NCBI RefSeq assembly: GCF_000013645.1
Contig: NC_007952.1
Span: 930,001 to 994,000 of the forward strand
DNA length: 64,000 nucleotides
Direction: 5' to 3'
Origin: Paraburkholderia xenovorans LB400
Lineage (GTDB): Bacteria > Pseudomonadota > Gammaproteobacteria > Burkholderiales > Burkholderiaceae
The notes under the pieces were generated by a model that made no database searches, was not told the DNA's origin, and worked only from the letters and a program-made list of their open reading frames with translations. The position numbers and the translations under genes were made by a program. Positions 19,570 through 27,266 of the stretch are shown piece by piece (position 1 is the first letter of the stretch; every line of letters begins with the position of its first letter).

Positions 19570-19712
19570 CGGGTCCAGTTCAAGCGGTAGCAAAGGGCGC
19601 AGCGTACCAGACTTCAAATGCGCGAAGTTGCCGGATTTCTTGATGTCAGTCAGGCAGAGCGCGAGGCCATGCGCCAGGCTTCCCGGCGCCCGCGCAAAAT
19701 CCCGGCAAACCC

Positions 19713-19752
19713 GCGAACCCGCGAACCCGCGAACCCGCGAACCCGCGAACCC
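19713..19752. repeat. 8-bp tandem repeat, five copies
   Basis: GCGAACCC is repeated five times without interruption, in the gap between the minus-strand esterase (stop at 19768) and the DUF6232 gene. Eight-base units are prone to slipped-strand length change, but no reading frame crosses this one. Confidence 0.9.
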
Positions 19753-19767
19753 GGCTCGCCCGCCGCT

Positions 19768-20448
19768 TCAGGCCAGCGCCGCGATGCGCGCACCAAGCCA
19801 TGCGCGCAGTGCGGCGACTTCTTCGCCGCATACGGAATGCTCCATCGCATACGCATGCCACTCCACCTTGCTGCCCTGCGCCAGCGCGAAGTCGCGCGCG
19901 GCCTCGCCGAGCTGGATCGGCAACACCTGGTCGTACTCGCCGTGCGCGGCAAAGATCGGCGTGCCGTGGTTCGCGGGCGCGAGGCGGCTCTCGATGAAGG
20001 CTCTGGAGGGCAGGTAACCGGACATCACGATCAACCCGCCGAGCGTGGCCGGATGTGTGAGCCCCGCTGAGTAGGTCATCGCCCCGCCTTGCGAAAACCC
20101 CGCGAGGAATATTCTCGTGGTCGGAATGCCGCGCGCGTTCTGCCCGGCGATCAGTTGCCTCACGGTCGCGCACGACGCCTCGATGCCCGCCTCGTCGACC
20201 TGCCGTTCGATCGACTGGAACGAACGGATGTCGTACCACGCGCGCATCACGTAGCCGTTGTTCGCGGTCACGGCGATCTCCGGCGCGTTGGGAAACACGA
20301 AACGCACGGCGGGTCCATTGGCGAGACGCAATTCCGGAACCAGCGGCACGAAGTCGTTGGCGTCGGCGCCGAGACCATGCAGCAGGATCACGGCGAATTC
20401 AGGATTCGGTGCGGTTTCGATTTCGATGGTCTGCGGCGTACTGTTCAT
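19768..20448 (-). CDS. Carboxylesterase/phospholipase, alpha/beta hydrolase
   Basis: A 226-residue cytosolic hydrolase of the carboxylesterase 2 family (like Pseudomonas EstB and Ypl2-type acyl-protein thioesterases). ILLHGLGADANDF (21-33) forms the oxyanion region. Ser119 in GFSQGG is the nucleophile, Asp173 in GEYDQVLP the acid and His204 in AMEHSVC the base. Length and motif order are normal. Likely substrates are short acyl esters. It may be a single-gene unit: 135 bases separate it from the next minus-strand gene. Confidence 0.92.
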   Translation of the reverse strand: MNSTPQTIEIETAPNPEFAVILLHGLGADANDFVPLVPELRLANGPAVRFVFPNAPEIAVTANNGYVMRAWYDIRSFQSIERQVDEAGIEASCATVRQLIAGQNARGIPTTRIFLAGFSQGGAMTYSAGLTHPATLGGLIVMSGYLPSRAFIESRLAPANHGTPIFAAHGEYDQVLPIQLGEAARDFALAQGSKVEWHAYAMEHSVCGEEVAALRAWLGARIAALA

Positions 20449-20583
20449 GGCGTGCTACTCCCTGGCGTCGGCATGGTCGGAAGATCGGGATCAGAACGGA
20501 CACGATACCGCATGGCGCACGAACCGGAGCGGCCGCGGCGCGAGTATCGGCGATACCCGCGCCGCGGCCGCTTGCCAAAGGCG

Positions 20584-21609
20584 TTATTGCAGACGTTGCT
20601 TCAGCTCGTTCGCCAGTTGCCGCGTGGCCGCTTTGGTCGGCGCGTCTTCGGCGAGCGCGTTGAGCAAGCCGAAGTCGTGAATCGTGCCGTCGTAACGGAC
20701 GGTGGCAACCTCGTCGCCGGCTGCGTCGAGCTTGCGGCCATACGCTTCGCCTTCGTCACGCAACACGTCGGATCCGGCAACCTGGATCAGCGCCGGCGGC
20801 AAGCCCTTCAGCTGTTCCGTCGTTGCGCGCAGCGGCGAAGCATAGATCTCGTTGCGCTGCTTCGGATCTTTCGTGTAGGCGTCCCAGAACCACTTCATCA
20901 TCGGCCGGGTCAGGAAGTGGCCTTCCTGAAACTGATTGTACGAACCGTCGTTGAAGTTGTTGTCGGTCACGGGCCACATCAATCCCTGGAAGCGGATTGC
21001 CGGGCCTTGCCTGTCTTTCGCCATCAGGCTCACCACCGCGGCCATGTTGCCGCCGACGCTATTGCCGACCACCGCAAGGCGGCTGCCGTCCACGCCGATC
21101 TCGTCGCCGTGCGCGGCAACCCACTTCGTAGCGGCATAGGCCTGGTTGATCGCGACCGGATAGCGGGCTTCCGGCGAAGGCGTGTAGTTCACGAAGACCG
21201 CCACGGCGCCCGACTGCACCACCAGATCACGCACCAGACGCTCGTGAGTCGGGAAGTCGCCGAGTATCCAGCCGCCTCCGTGGAAGAACATGAAGACGGG
21301 CGGCGTCCCGCTCGCGCCGTGCGGCCGGACAATGGTCAGCGGCACGCTGACGCCGTCCTGCTCGATGGTGCGGTTGGAGACGTCGATACCCGACAGATCC
21401 ACTTTCACGCCGTTCTGTGCATCCACCAGAACCTGCCGTGCCTGGGCAGGCGGCAGGGTGTTGATCGCAGGACCCTTGCCGCTGTTGAGCGCTTTCAGGA
21501 AGCCGGACGTCACGCGGTCGGGCGTGGGTTGCGAAGCAGGGCTCGCAGCAAAGGCGGAACCGAAGGCGAGGGCGGAAGCCAGCAGCACAGGAACGAACTT
21601 GATCTTCAT
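20584..21609 (-). CDS. Exported alpha/beta hydrolase, HSL/acetyl-esterase type
   Basis: A 341-residue protein with a Sec signal peptide (MKIKFVPVLLASALAFGSAFA). HGGGW (110-114) and GNSVGG with Ser184 identify the hormone-sensitive-lipase family; AGSDVLRDEG and the His in TIHDFG complete the triad. It would hydrolyse acyl esters in the periplasm. It lies 43 bases after the ohr gene on the same strand, so both are probably transcribed from the operator-bearing promoter at about 22100-22200 and controlled by the TetR protein. Confidence 0.9.
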   Translation of the reverse strand: MKIKFVPVLLASALAFGSAFAASPASQPTPDRVTSGFLKALNSGKGPAINTLPPAQARQVLVDAQNGVKVDLSGIDVSNRTIEQDGVSVPLTIVRPHGASGTPPVFMFFHGGGWILGDFPTHERLVRDLVVQSGAVAVFVNYTPSPEARYPVAINQAYAATKWVAAHGDEIGVDGSRLAVVGNSVGGNMAAVVSLMAKDRQGPAIRFQGLMWPVTDNNFNDGSYNQFQEGHFLTRPMMKWFWDAYTKDPKQRNEIYASPLRATTEQLKGLPPALIQVAGSDVLRDEGEAYGRKLDAAGDEVATVRYDGTIHDFGLLNALAEDAPTKAATRQLANELKQRLQ

Positions 21610-21652
21610 GATGAACTCCGGGTCATTCGATAAATGGGAAAAGGATCTCGAA

Positions 21653-22081
21653 TCAGACGAGCGTGAGCGTGACGGCGATGTTGTTGCGCGTGGCGTTCGA
21701 ATACGGGCAGACGATGTGCGCCTTGTCGACGAGGGCCCGCGCCGCTTCTTGCGCCATGCCGGGCAGCGAGATCTTCAACTCGACCTCGATTCCGAAGCCG
21801 TTCGGAATCGCGCCGATGCCGACGCTGCCTTCCACGGAGACGTCCGCGGGAATCGCGATCCGGTCGCGCGCCGCGACGAACTTCATCGCGCCGACGAAGC
21901 ACGCGCTATAGCCGGCTGCGAACAGTTGCTCCGGGTTGGCGCCTTCGCCGCCCGCACCGCCGAGTTGTTTCGGCGTGGTCAGCTTGAGGTCGAGGTTGCT
22001 TTCGGGCACCACAGCGCGGCCGTCACGGCCGCCGGTTGCCTTGGCATGAGCGCGGTACAGCACGTTGTCGATCCTGGTCAT
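21653..22081 (-). CDS. ohr: Ohr/OsmC-type organic hydroperoxide reductase
   Basis: A 142-residue thiol peroxidase that reduces organic hydroperoxides. Reactive Cys61 (GYSACFVGAM) and resolving Cys125 (VCPYSNATRNN) are both present, along with GANPEQLFAAGYSAC, which places it in the Ohr rather than OsmC branch. AAAGGAG lies 6 bases before the ATG at 22081. Unlike most ohr genes it has no MarR-type ohrR beside it; a TetR regulator and palindromes stand upstream instead. Confidence 0.93.
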   Translation of the reverse strand: MTRIDNVLYRAHAKATGGRDGRAVVPESNLDLKLTTPKQLGGAGGEGANPEQLFAAGYSACFVGAMKFVAARDRIAIPADVSVEGSVGIGAIPNGFGIEVELKISLPGMAQEAARALVDKAHIVCPYSNATRNNIAVTLTLV

Positions 22082-22102
22082 GGTCAACTCCTTTCAGGTG
22101 GG

Positions 22103-22122
22103 TATCTACTACTAGATAGATA
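22103..22122. promoter_or_regulatory. Probable TetR operator, ohr-proximal
   Basis: TATCTA-CTAC-TAGATA followed by GATA. The same core occurs before the TetR gene at 22817, and a longer version at 22171. It begins 22 bases before the ohr ATG, where a bound repressor would block transcription. Confidence 0.75.
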
Positions 22123-22170
22123 AAAAGGCATTAAAAAAGACGCATGGTTCGCGCCGATGACTTCGAATTC

Positions 22171-22196
22171 AAATCTATCTACTTATAGATAGATTT
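22171..22196. promoter_or_regulatory. Probable TetR operator, perfect 26-bp inverted repeat
   Basis: AAATCTATCTA and TAGATAGATTT are perfect 11-base arms around CTTA. It lies between ohr and the TetR gene, about 90 bases upstream of the ohr start, and shares its ATCTA/TAGAT core with the two other sites. Confidence 0.78.
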
Positions 22197-22239
22197 GAGG
22201 GTAAAAATAAGGAGGCGGGCGACCACCTCCGTGACAGCA

Positions 22240-22806
22240 TTACTGCGCTTTCTTCCACGATGCTTCTACATCTTCCAGCCGGGCCTTCGTGCCGAACAGC
22301 CGGCTTGCCAGCACGCTGCCCTGATAAGCGGCGTACAGGGCGCGCGCGGCGGCCTCAGGCTTGCCGTTCACCACCAGCGTGTGTTCCTGCGCGCCCTGCG
22401 CGAGCACTTGCGCCAGCCATTTTTCGTTGGCTTTGAAAAACGCCTGGATCGCCTCGCGGATATTTTCCGGCAACGACGCGATGTCAGACGCCAGCATGCC
22501 GCACAGGCAGATCCGGTCACCGTCGCCGAGCGTCCGGCCGAAAAGCCTGGTGTACCTGCTGAGCCTGGTATTGGCCGGCAGTTTGGAGTCGATCGCGTAC
22601 AGCGAGGCCAGCACTTCCTTGCTATACGCGTTGACCGCCTCCAGCACCAGGTCGTCTTTCGACGGGTAATAGTAATGGATGCTCGATGTCTTGACGCCGA
22701 CCAGTTCGGACAGATCGCGGTAGCTGAAACCGTTGTAACCGCGCTGCATCATCAACGTGATGGCGTGATCGAGAATCTGCTCGCGAATTGTCGGGGTCGT
22801 TTCCAT
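22240..22806 (-). CDS. TetR family transcriptional regulator
   Basis: A 188-residue regulator. The N-terminal helix-turn-helix (ILDHAITLMMQRGYNGFSYRDLSEL, then VGVKTSSIHYYYPSKDDL) is typical; the C-terminal ligand domain contains two cysteines in ICLCGMLASD, close to the layout of TetR_C regulators near acyl-ester or quinone-responsive genes. Matching palindromes before ohr and 11 bases before its own start imply it represses itself, ohr and the hydrolase. The two cysteines could sense peroxide or electrophiles; that is inference. Confidence 0.9.
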   Translation of the reverse strand: METTPTIREQILDHAITLMMQRGYNGFSYRDLSELVGVKTSSIHYYYPSKDDLVLEAVNAYSKEVLASLYAIDSKLPANTRLSRYTRLFGRTLGDGDRICLCGMLASDIASLPENIREAIQAFFKANEKWLAQVLAQGAQEHTLVVNGKPEAAARALYAAYQGSVLASRLFGTKARLEDVEASWKKAQ

Positions 22807-22816
22807 GACTGAACTT

Positions 22817-22832
22817 TATCTACTACTAGATA
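22817..22832. promoter_or_regulatory. Probable TetR autoregulatory operator
   Basis: TATCTA-CTAC-TAGATA, identical to the site at 22103 including the downstream GATAG extension. It lies 11 bases before the TetR start codon. Confidence 0.75.
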
Positions 22833-22922
22833 GATAGTCAAGTACTTTTTCAGAAGCGGCAGGCGCCGGGCTGACTGTCGCCGCGGCGCGCTGCACGCAT
22901 CTACGCCTTTAACCGGCCGATC

Positions 22923-24332
22923 TTACGCGGAAGCCGTCGCGTTCCACGGCCTTGCCGAGCTTGGCGTCGGTGCCGTGTAATCGCGCCCCCGGTTGCCGTT
23001 CCTGTCGATGATATGGTTGGTTTGCGAACCATCGGCGTTGAACTTCACCACGAGCCGGCTGCCGTCCTCTTTGTAGTGCACAGCGAATGTATTGTCGCCC
23101 GTTTCGCTGAAGTCAGCCGACAACGTGATCTTCCCATTGCGATCGTATTGGGATTGCGAACGGACGCGGCCTTCGGTGTCGCAGTTGATTACCGTGTGGC
23201 CGCCGTCCGGCGTCGTTTTGTCCTGAACTGTGTAATGGCCCGTGTCCGGGTCCAGATAATTGGCATTTATCCTCTGGCCCCTGACGTTGTAATCCATAAT
23301 CTGCGTGGCGAGACTGTCGGTGTTGAACGAAACGGCTTGCGCCGAGCCGTCATTCGCGTAGTTGCGCACTATGCCTGACTTGTCTGCCTTGAATTCTGCA
23401 TGTTCGGTTTCATGTCCGTCACCGTTCCTGACGTCGACTGAATAGCTGCCATCCTGGTTGTGCTTGTAAACCGATGCGGAAGTCACCTTGCCGGTGTCGT
23501 TCAGTATCTCTGAAGACTGAATCTTCCCTTCGGAGAATGTCTGCGTGGCCGACTCTCCAGACTCCCAGCTCTCCGTCATCTGATTGATGTCACCGTTGTC
23601 GTCGCCTTGAAATGTGACGTCCTTCGGACGCCCGGGCACAGGCGCCGGCACGCCGGTGGAGTCTCCATGAGACTGGTAGTAGCTTTTGCCCGGTGCGGTA
23701 CTGGGGCTGTTATTGGCGAAATCGCTCATTCCTGCAATGGTGAGATGGTTGCGATGCACAGCATCTGTTTTTCCGTCTTGCCTGTCTGCGGCGTGCTGCT
23801 CATCCAGCGTCTGCTGGAGTCTGTTGGTTCCTGCCAGGTAAATCCGGGTTCCGGGCGCGTTTGGCGTGGCCGTGTTCTTTTCGATTTCCTGCTGCACTTG
23901 CCAGTTGTTGGCGCCCGCTTCCCCTTCCTGATGCACTCCGGTTAGCGCTGCTACGTTGTAGGCGTTGGGGTCTCGCGGATTAATCTCATACCGGGATCTG
24001 AACGTTTTATCGTTGGTCTGATTTTCGTAATGGCCCATTTCGTGCGACAGAGTGCCCACCATTGCTCCAGCTTCCCTCAATGTCTGGTTTCCCTTGCCGA
24101 TCACAATGCGCTTATTCGTGCCTTTATACTCGAAATAGGTGCCGCGGCCCGTGCCCAGCGCCATTGGTTTGGTCGTGCCCGAACTGACGTCGGCGCCATA
24201 GTGCCGTAGCTGGGACTGCAGAGTTGGGCTTGCGTTGATGAGTCCGATTTCTTTGGGCGTGAGTTTCACGTCGCCCCAGTACGATTCCTGTCCAGTAACC
24301 GGCTGCATTCCAACACGCATATTCGATTCCAT
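22923..24332 (-). CDS. Effector-like zinc metallopeptidase with C-terminal beta repeats
   Basis: About 469 residues. I favour the ATG at 24332, 6 bases after AGGTGA; the ATG at 24338 abuts that site. Counted from the 24338 ATG, HEMGH at 99-103 is a zinc-metalloprotease HExxH motif, and Glu138 or Glu140 in VHQEGEAGANNW may be the third ligand, a layout known from secreted peptidase effectors. Residues 240-450 contain repeated short units with DG(S/G/T) turns (DNGD, QDGS, NDGS, PDGG, KEDGS, NADGS), like the beta-strand repeats of Rhs/YD proteins but shorter. No signal peptide. Base composition is visibly less GC-rich than the neighbours, suggesting acquisition. No immunity gene was recognised. 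Confidence 0.6.
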   Translation of the reverse strand: MESNMRVGMQPVTGQESYWGDVKLTPKEIGLINASPTLQSQLRHYGADVSSGTTKPMALGTGRGTYFEYKGTNKRIVIGKGNQTLREAGAMVGTLSHEMGHYENQTNDKTFRSRYEINPRDPNAYNVAALTGVHQEGEAGANNWQVQQEIEKNTATPNAPGTRIYLAGTNRLQQTLDEQHAADRQDGKTDAVHRNHLTIAGMSDFANNSPSTAPGKSYYQSHGDSTGVPAPVPGRPKDVTFQGDDNGDINQMTESWESGESATQTFSEGKIQSSEILNDTGKVTSASVYKHNQDGSYSVDVRNGDGHETEHAEFKADKSGIVRNYANDGSAQAVSFNTDSLATQIMDYNVRGQRINANYLDPDTGHYTVQDKTTPDGGHTVINCDTEGRVRSQSQYDRNGKITLSADFSETGDNTFAVHYKEDGSRLVVKFNADGSQTNHIIDRNGNRGRDYTAPTPSSARPWNATASA

Positions 24333-24793
24333 AATCATTCACCTGCGGTATGGATGATTGAGATGCGTGTCGCGTTCTGCTGATATGCATGCGCGACACG
24401 CCACGGTTCCGCGCGGTAGGCGCGGTAACAGGGAGTGTGTCGATCTGCATGTCGATGCTGGTGGTGATAGCTCACTTGACGTGCGGCTTGGCCGAAGTCC
24501 GGGTTTCACTACGGATTTCAGAGAAGCGATATTGGATTGAGTCGGAAGAAGGCAGTCCGTTATGCCGATGGCTTGGAAACGGACGAGAGGTGGGGTGACG
24601 CCACGAGGGTGGGATTCGAACCTGAGCGTGGATTCAGGCGCGTGTATTTCCGCTTCTATCTGATCTGGAGGCTGGAAGCCGCTGTGTTGTCCGCTCTGCA
24701 GTCAGTCCGCCCAGAAAAGAAAACACCCTACCGCGTTGTCTGCGAGTAGGGTGGGCGTGAAAACGTCATGACGCCCCGCAGGGCGTTTTTCCA
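24333..24793. other. Intergenic region with tRNA-like remnant
   Basis: No protein gene is supported. The region is less GC-rich than the flanks, contains the tRNA-Ser-like fragment at 24605, and ends in a small hairpin (ACGCCC-CGCA-GGGCGT then TTTTT, about 24770-24790). Confidence 0.5.
24605..24622 (-). other. Probable tRNA-Ser 3'-end fragment (possible attachment-site remnant)
   Basis: On the minus strand the 18 bases GGTTCGAATCCCACCCTC match the T-loop and acceptor side typical of bacterial tRNA-Ser. The rest of a tRNA is absent: the bases before it do not pair to make a T stem, and no anticodon arm is found. Such fragments are often left as att sites when an island integrates into a tRNA gene. 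Confidence 0.4.
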
Positions 24794-24840
24794 GACTTCC
24801 GGTCCAGCGGGGAATTCACGTTTCCCGCTGAGCGGAAGTC
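24794..24840 (-). terminator. Long hairpin after porin gene
   Basis: GACTTCCG pairs with CGGAAGTC, and inside it AGCGGG pairs with CCCGCT. It lies 12 bases beyond the porin stop codon on the minus strand. There is no strong T run, so it may act as an mRNA-stabilising 3' hairpin rather than a classical terminator. Confidence 0.55.
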
Positions 24841-24851
24841 AGGTGACTCGC

Positions 24852-26015
24852 TCAGAACTTGTGACGGATACCAACGCGGAATGCCAACTGGTTGTCCGCA
24901 CCCGTGCCCGACGTATTGAAGTAGCTCGTGCTCGAACCGATCTGCGCCTGCAGATCCTGGCCCTTGTTGCGGCCGGCGGCGATCTGGTAGATACCCAGTG
25001 CATACACGTCCGTACGCTTGCTCAGTGCGTAGTCCACGCTCAGGTCCGCCTGGTTCCAGTGGCCCGTGTTCGCGTCGCTCAGGTGCATGTACGTGTAGCC
25101 CGCGGCCGCCGTCAGTGCCGGCGTGAACGCGTACTTCGCGCCCGCTTCGTACGCGGTGAACGTCGTCGAGCTGCCCGAGATCGGTTCGAAACGCGTGTTC
25201 GTGTACAACGCCCACAGCGTCGCGGCGCCGATCGAGTAGCGGCCGCCCACGCCGAACGTGCGCAGATCGCGGACCGTGCCCGTCGTCACGTTGGCGAGAG
25301 CCGTCGAGAACGTCGGGGATGCCTGACCCGGGAAGCGGATGTCCGTGTACGCCGCGCCAACGCCGAACGGGCCGTTCGCGTAGTTCGCGCCGAAGCTGTA
25401 AGCGCGCGACGAACCCGCCACCGGTGCAGCGGCCGGGCCGGTTGCCGGTGCGCCGCCGAATGCGCCAGCCTGGTTCGAGAAGCCGTACATCGCGCCGAAG
25501 GTCAGGCCGGCGAAATTCGCGCTGCTGAACTTGACTGCGTTGTTGATACGGCTCGAGGTCAGCTGGTCGACGTCGTTGATGTGGTAAGCGTAGTTACCCG
25601 CGACGGTCTGGCCGCCGTTCGAGTAGCTGCCGCCCAGATAGTCCGTCGAAAACGAGTACTGGCGGCCGAACGTCAGCGAGCCGGCGCCGTCCTTCGACAG
25701 ACCCACGAAAGCCTGACGGCCGAACAGCGCGCCGCCCTGGCCCAGCGTGCCGTTGCCGCTGTTAAAGCCGTTTTCCAACACGAACAGCGCCTTCAGGCCG
25801 CCACCCAGATCTTCCGTGCCGCGCAGGCCCCAACGGCTGCCTTGTGCGACGCCGTCGTCGTACTTGAAGATGTTGTCGTGGCCCGTTGCGGTCTTCGAAT
25901 TGTTCGCGTAGCTGATACCGGCGTCGATCAAGCCGTACAGCGTGACACTGCTTTGTGCATGAGCAGCGGTGGCGAACAGAGCGAGAGTAGCGGCAGTCAA
26001 TATTTTCTTGTTCAA
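24852..26015 (-). CDS. Gram-negative trimeric porin
   Basis: A 387-residue outer-membrane porin of the Burkholderia/Bordetella OmpC-like family. The signal peptide MNKKILTAATLALFATAAHA is followed by QSSVTLYGLIDAGISY, the standard first strand. SRWGLRGTEDLGGGLKALF and GRQAFVGLSKDGAGSLTFGRQ are the family's conserved strands, and the chain ends in FRVGIRHKF, with the terminal Phe needed for assembly. It should form a 16-stranded barrel for small solutes. Confidence 0.96.
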   Translation of the reverse strand: MNKKILTAATLALFATAAHAQSSVTLYGLIDAGISYANNSKTATGHDNIFKYDDGVAQGSRWGLRGTEDLGGGLKALFVLENGFNSGNGTLGQGGALFGRQAFVGLSKDGAGSLTFGRQYSFSTDYLGGSYSNGGQTVAGNYAYHINDVDQLTSSRINNAVKFSSANFAGLTFGAMYGFSNQAGAFGGAPATGPAAAPVAGSSRAYSFGANYANGPFGVGAAYTDIRFPGQASPTFSTALANVTTGTVRDLRTFGVGGRYSIGAATLWALYTNTRFEPISGSSTTFTAYEAGAKYAFTPALTAAAGYTYMHLSDANTGHWNQADLSVDYALSKRTDVYALGIYQIAAGRNKGQDLQAQIGSSTSYFNTSGTGADNQLAFRVGIRHKF

Positions 26016-26308
26016 AACTTTCTCCGATTAAAAAGTAAGCGATCGCTACGCCAACTCTTCGGTAAGGTCGTGCGATGGCCCGCAATTTAAGGGAACGCAG
26101 AGTAAGGTATGTGACAGCGTGGTTATTTTCGAAATGTGTCGCGCGCGCGCGACACTCGCATCGCCTCGCAAGCCGGAATTCCGCAACGCACCCGTGCATA
26201 AGCTTTTTCCGGATCGCGCATATAAGCGTGTGAAAAACGATTGGTTTTCCGCCGCCGCGGCCGCATGCGACGATGCGTGCCTCCAATCCATCACACGTAG
26301 GAAGACGC

Positions 26309-27115
26309 ATGCAACGCCGGACAATCATCCAGAACCTGCTCGCCATCGCCGCCATTTCGCTGATGGCCACGTTCGCGCACGCGGACGACAAACAACTCAA
26401 GGTCGGCACGATGAGCGGCCCGGATGCGCAGATCTGGTCGGTCGTGACGAAGGTGGCGGCGCGTGAAGGCCTGAACCTCAAGGTCATCGAATTCAACGAT
26501 TACGTGCAGCCGAACGCCGCGCTCGACGCGGGCGACCTCGACGCCAACGGGTTTCAGCACCAGCCGTTCCTCGACAGCCAGATCAGGCAGCGCGGCTACA
26601 AGATCGTCAACGTCGGCCTGACCTATGTGTCGCCAATGGGCTTCTATTCGAAGAAACTCAAGTCGCTCAAGGACTTGCCGGAAGGCGCAAAGGTCGGCAT
26701 CCAGAACGACCCGTCGAACGGCAATCGCGCGCTGCTGCTTTTGCAGAAGTACGGCGTGATCAGACTGAAGCCCGGCGTCGGCGCCAACGGCGTGAACGCC
26801 ACGCCGCTCGATGTCGCTGAAAATCCGAAGAAGATCAAACTGGTGGAACTCGACGCCGCGCAATTGCCGCGCGCGCTCGGCGACCTCGACGCGGCGTCGA
26901 TCAATACCGACTATGCGGTCAAGGCCGGGCTGCAACCGACCAGAGACGCCATCGCGATCGAAGACCTCAAGGGCCCGTACGCGAATCTGATCGCGGTGCG
27001 CGAGCAGGACCGCAATCAGCCGTGGGTGAAGAAACTGGTGGCGGCGTATGAGTCGGATGAAGTGCGCAAGTACATCGACACGCAATTCAAAGGCGCGATC
27101 ATTCCGGCTTTCTGA
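26309..27115 (+). CDS. MetQ/NlpA family substrate-binding protein
   Basis: A 268-residue periplasmic binding protein. The ATG at 26309 follows AGGAAG and begins a signal peptide (MQRRTIIQNLLAIAAISLMATFAHA). KVGTMSGPDAQIW, VIEFNDYVQPNAALDAGDLDANGFQHQPFL and IQNDPSNGNRALLLL are characteristic of methionine-binding MetQ proteins. No MetN ATPase or MetI permease is adjacent, so it is an orphan in this window and must use a transporter encoded elsewhere. D/L-methionine is the likely ligand. Confidence 0.9.
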   Translation: MQRRTIIQNLLAIAAISLMATFAHADDKQLKVGTMSGPDAQIWSVVTKVAAREGLNLKVIEFNDYVQPNAALDAGDLDANGFQHQPFLDSQIRQRGYKIVNVGLTYVSPMGFYSKKLKSLKDLPEGAKVGIQNDPSNGNRALLLLQKYGVIRLKPGVGANGVNATPLDVAENPKKIKLVELDAAQLPRALGDLDAASINTDYAVKAGLQPTRDAIAIEDLKGPYANLIAVREQDRNQPWVKKLVAAYESDEVRKYIDTQFKGAIIPAF

Positions 27116-27139
27116 GCACGGTTTTGATAAAAGGCGCGT

Positions 27140-27180
27140 CAACGCAAATCGCCCGCTGTTTCAGCGGGCGATTTGCGTTG
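27140..27180. terminator. Bidirectional hairpin after MetQ-like gene
   Basis: An 18-bp perfect stem (CAACGCAAATCGCCCGCT with its complement) around GTTTC, between the convergent metQ-like and desuccinylase genes. Confidence 0.85.
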
Positions 27181-27266
27181 CGGCTCAAGCTCTTACGCAC
27201 GCCGCACGCAATGCGACGTGACGTGACGTGACGCGGCGATAACGCGACCGGCCCGCGTTCGCCCCT

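Noticed and set aside
24537..24749. 70-codon + strand frame containing RVGFEP
   Set aside because: This peptide is the well-known mistranslation of the opposite strand of a tRNA T-loop, and supports the tRNA fragment instead.
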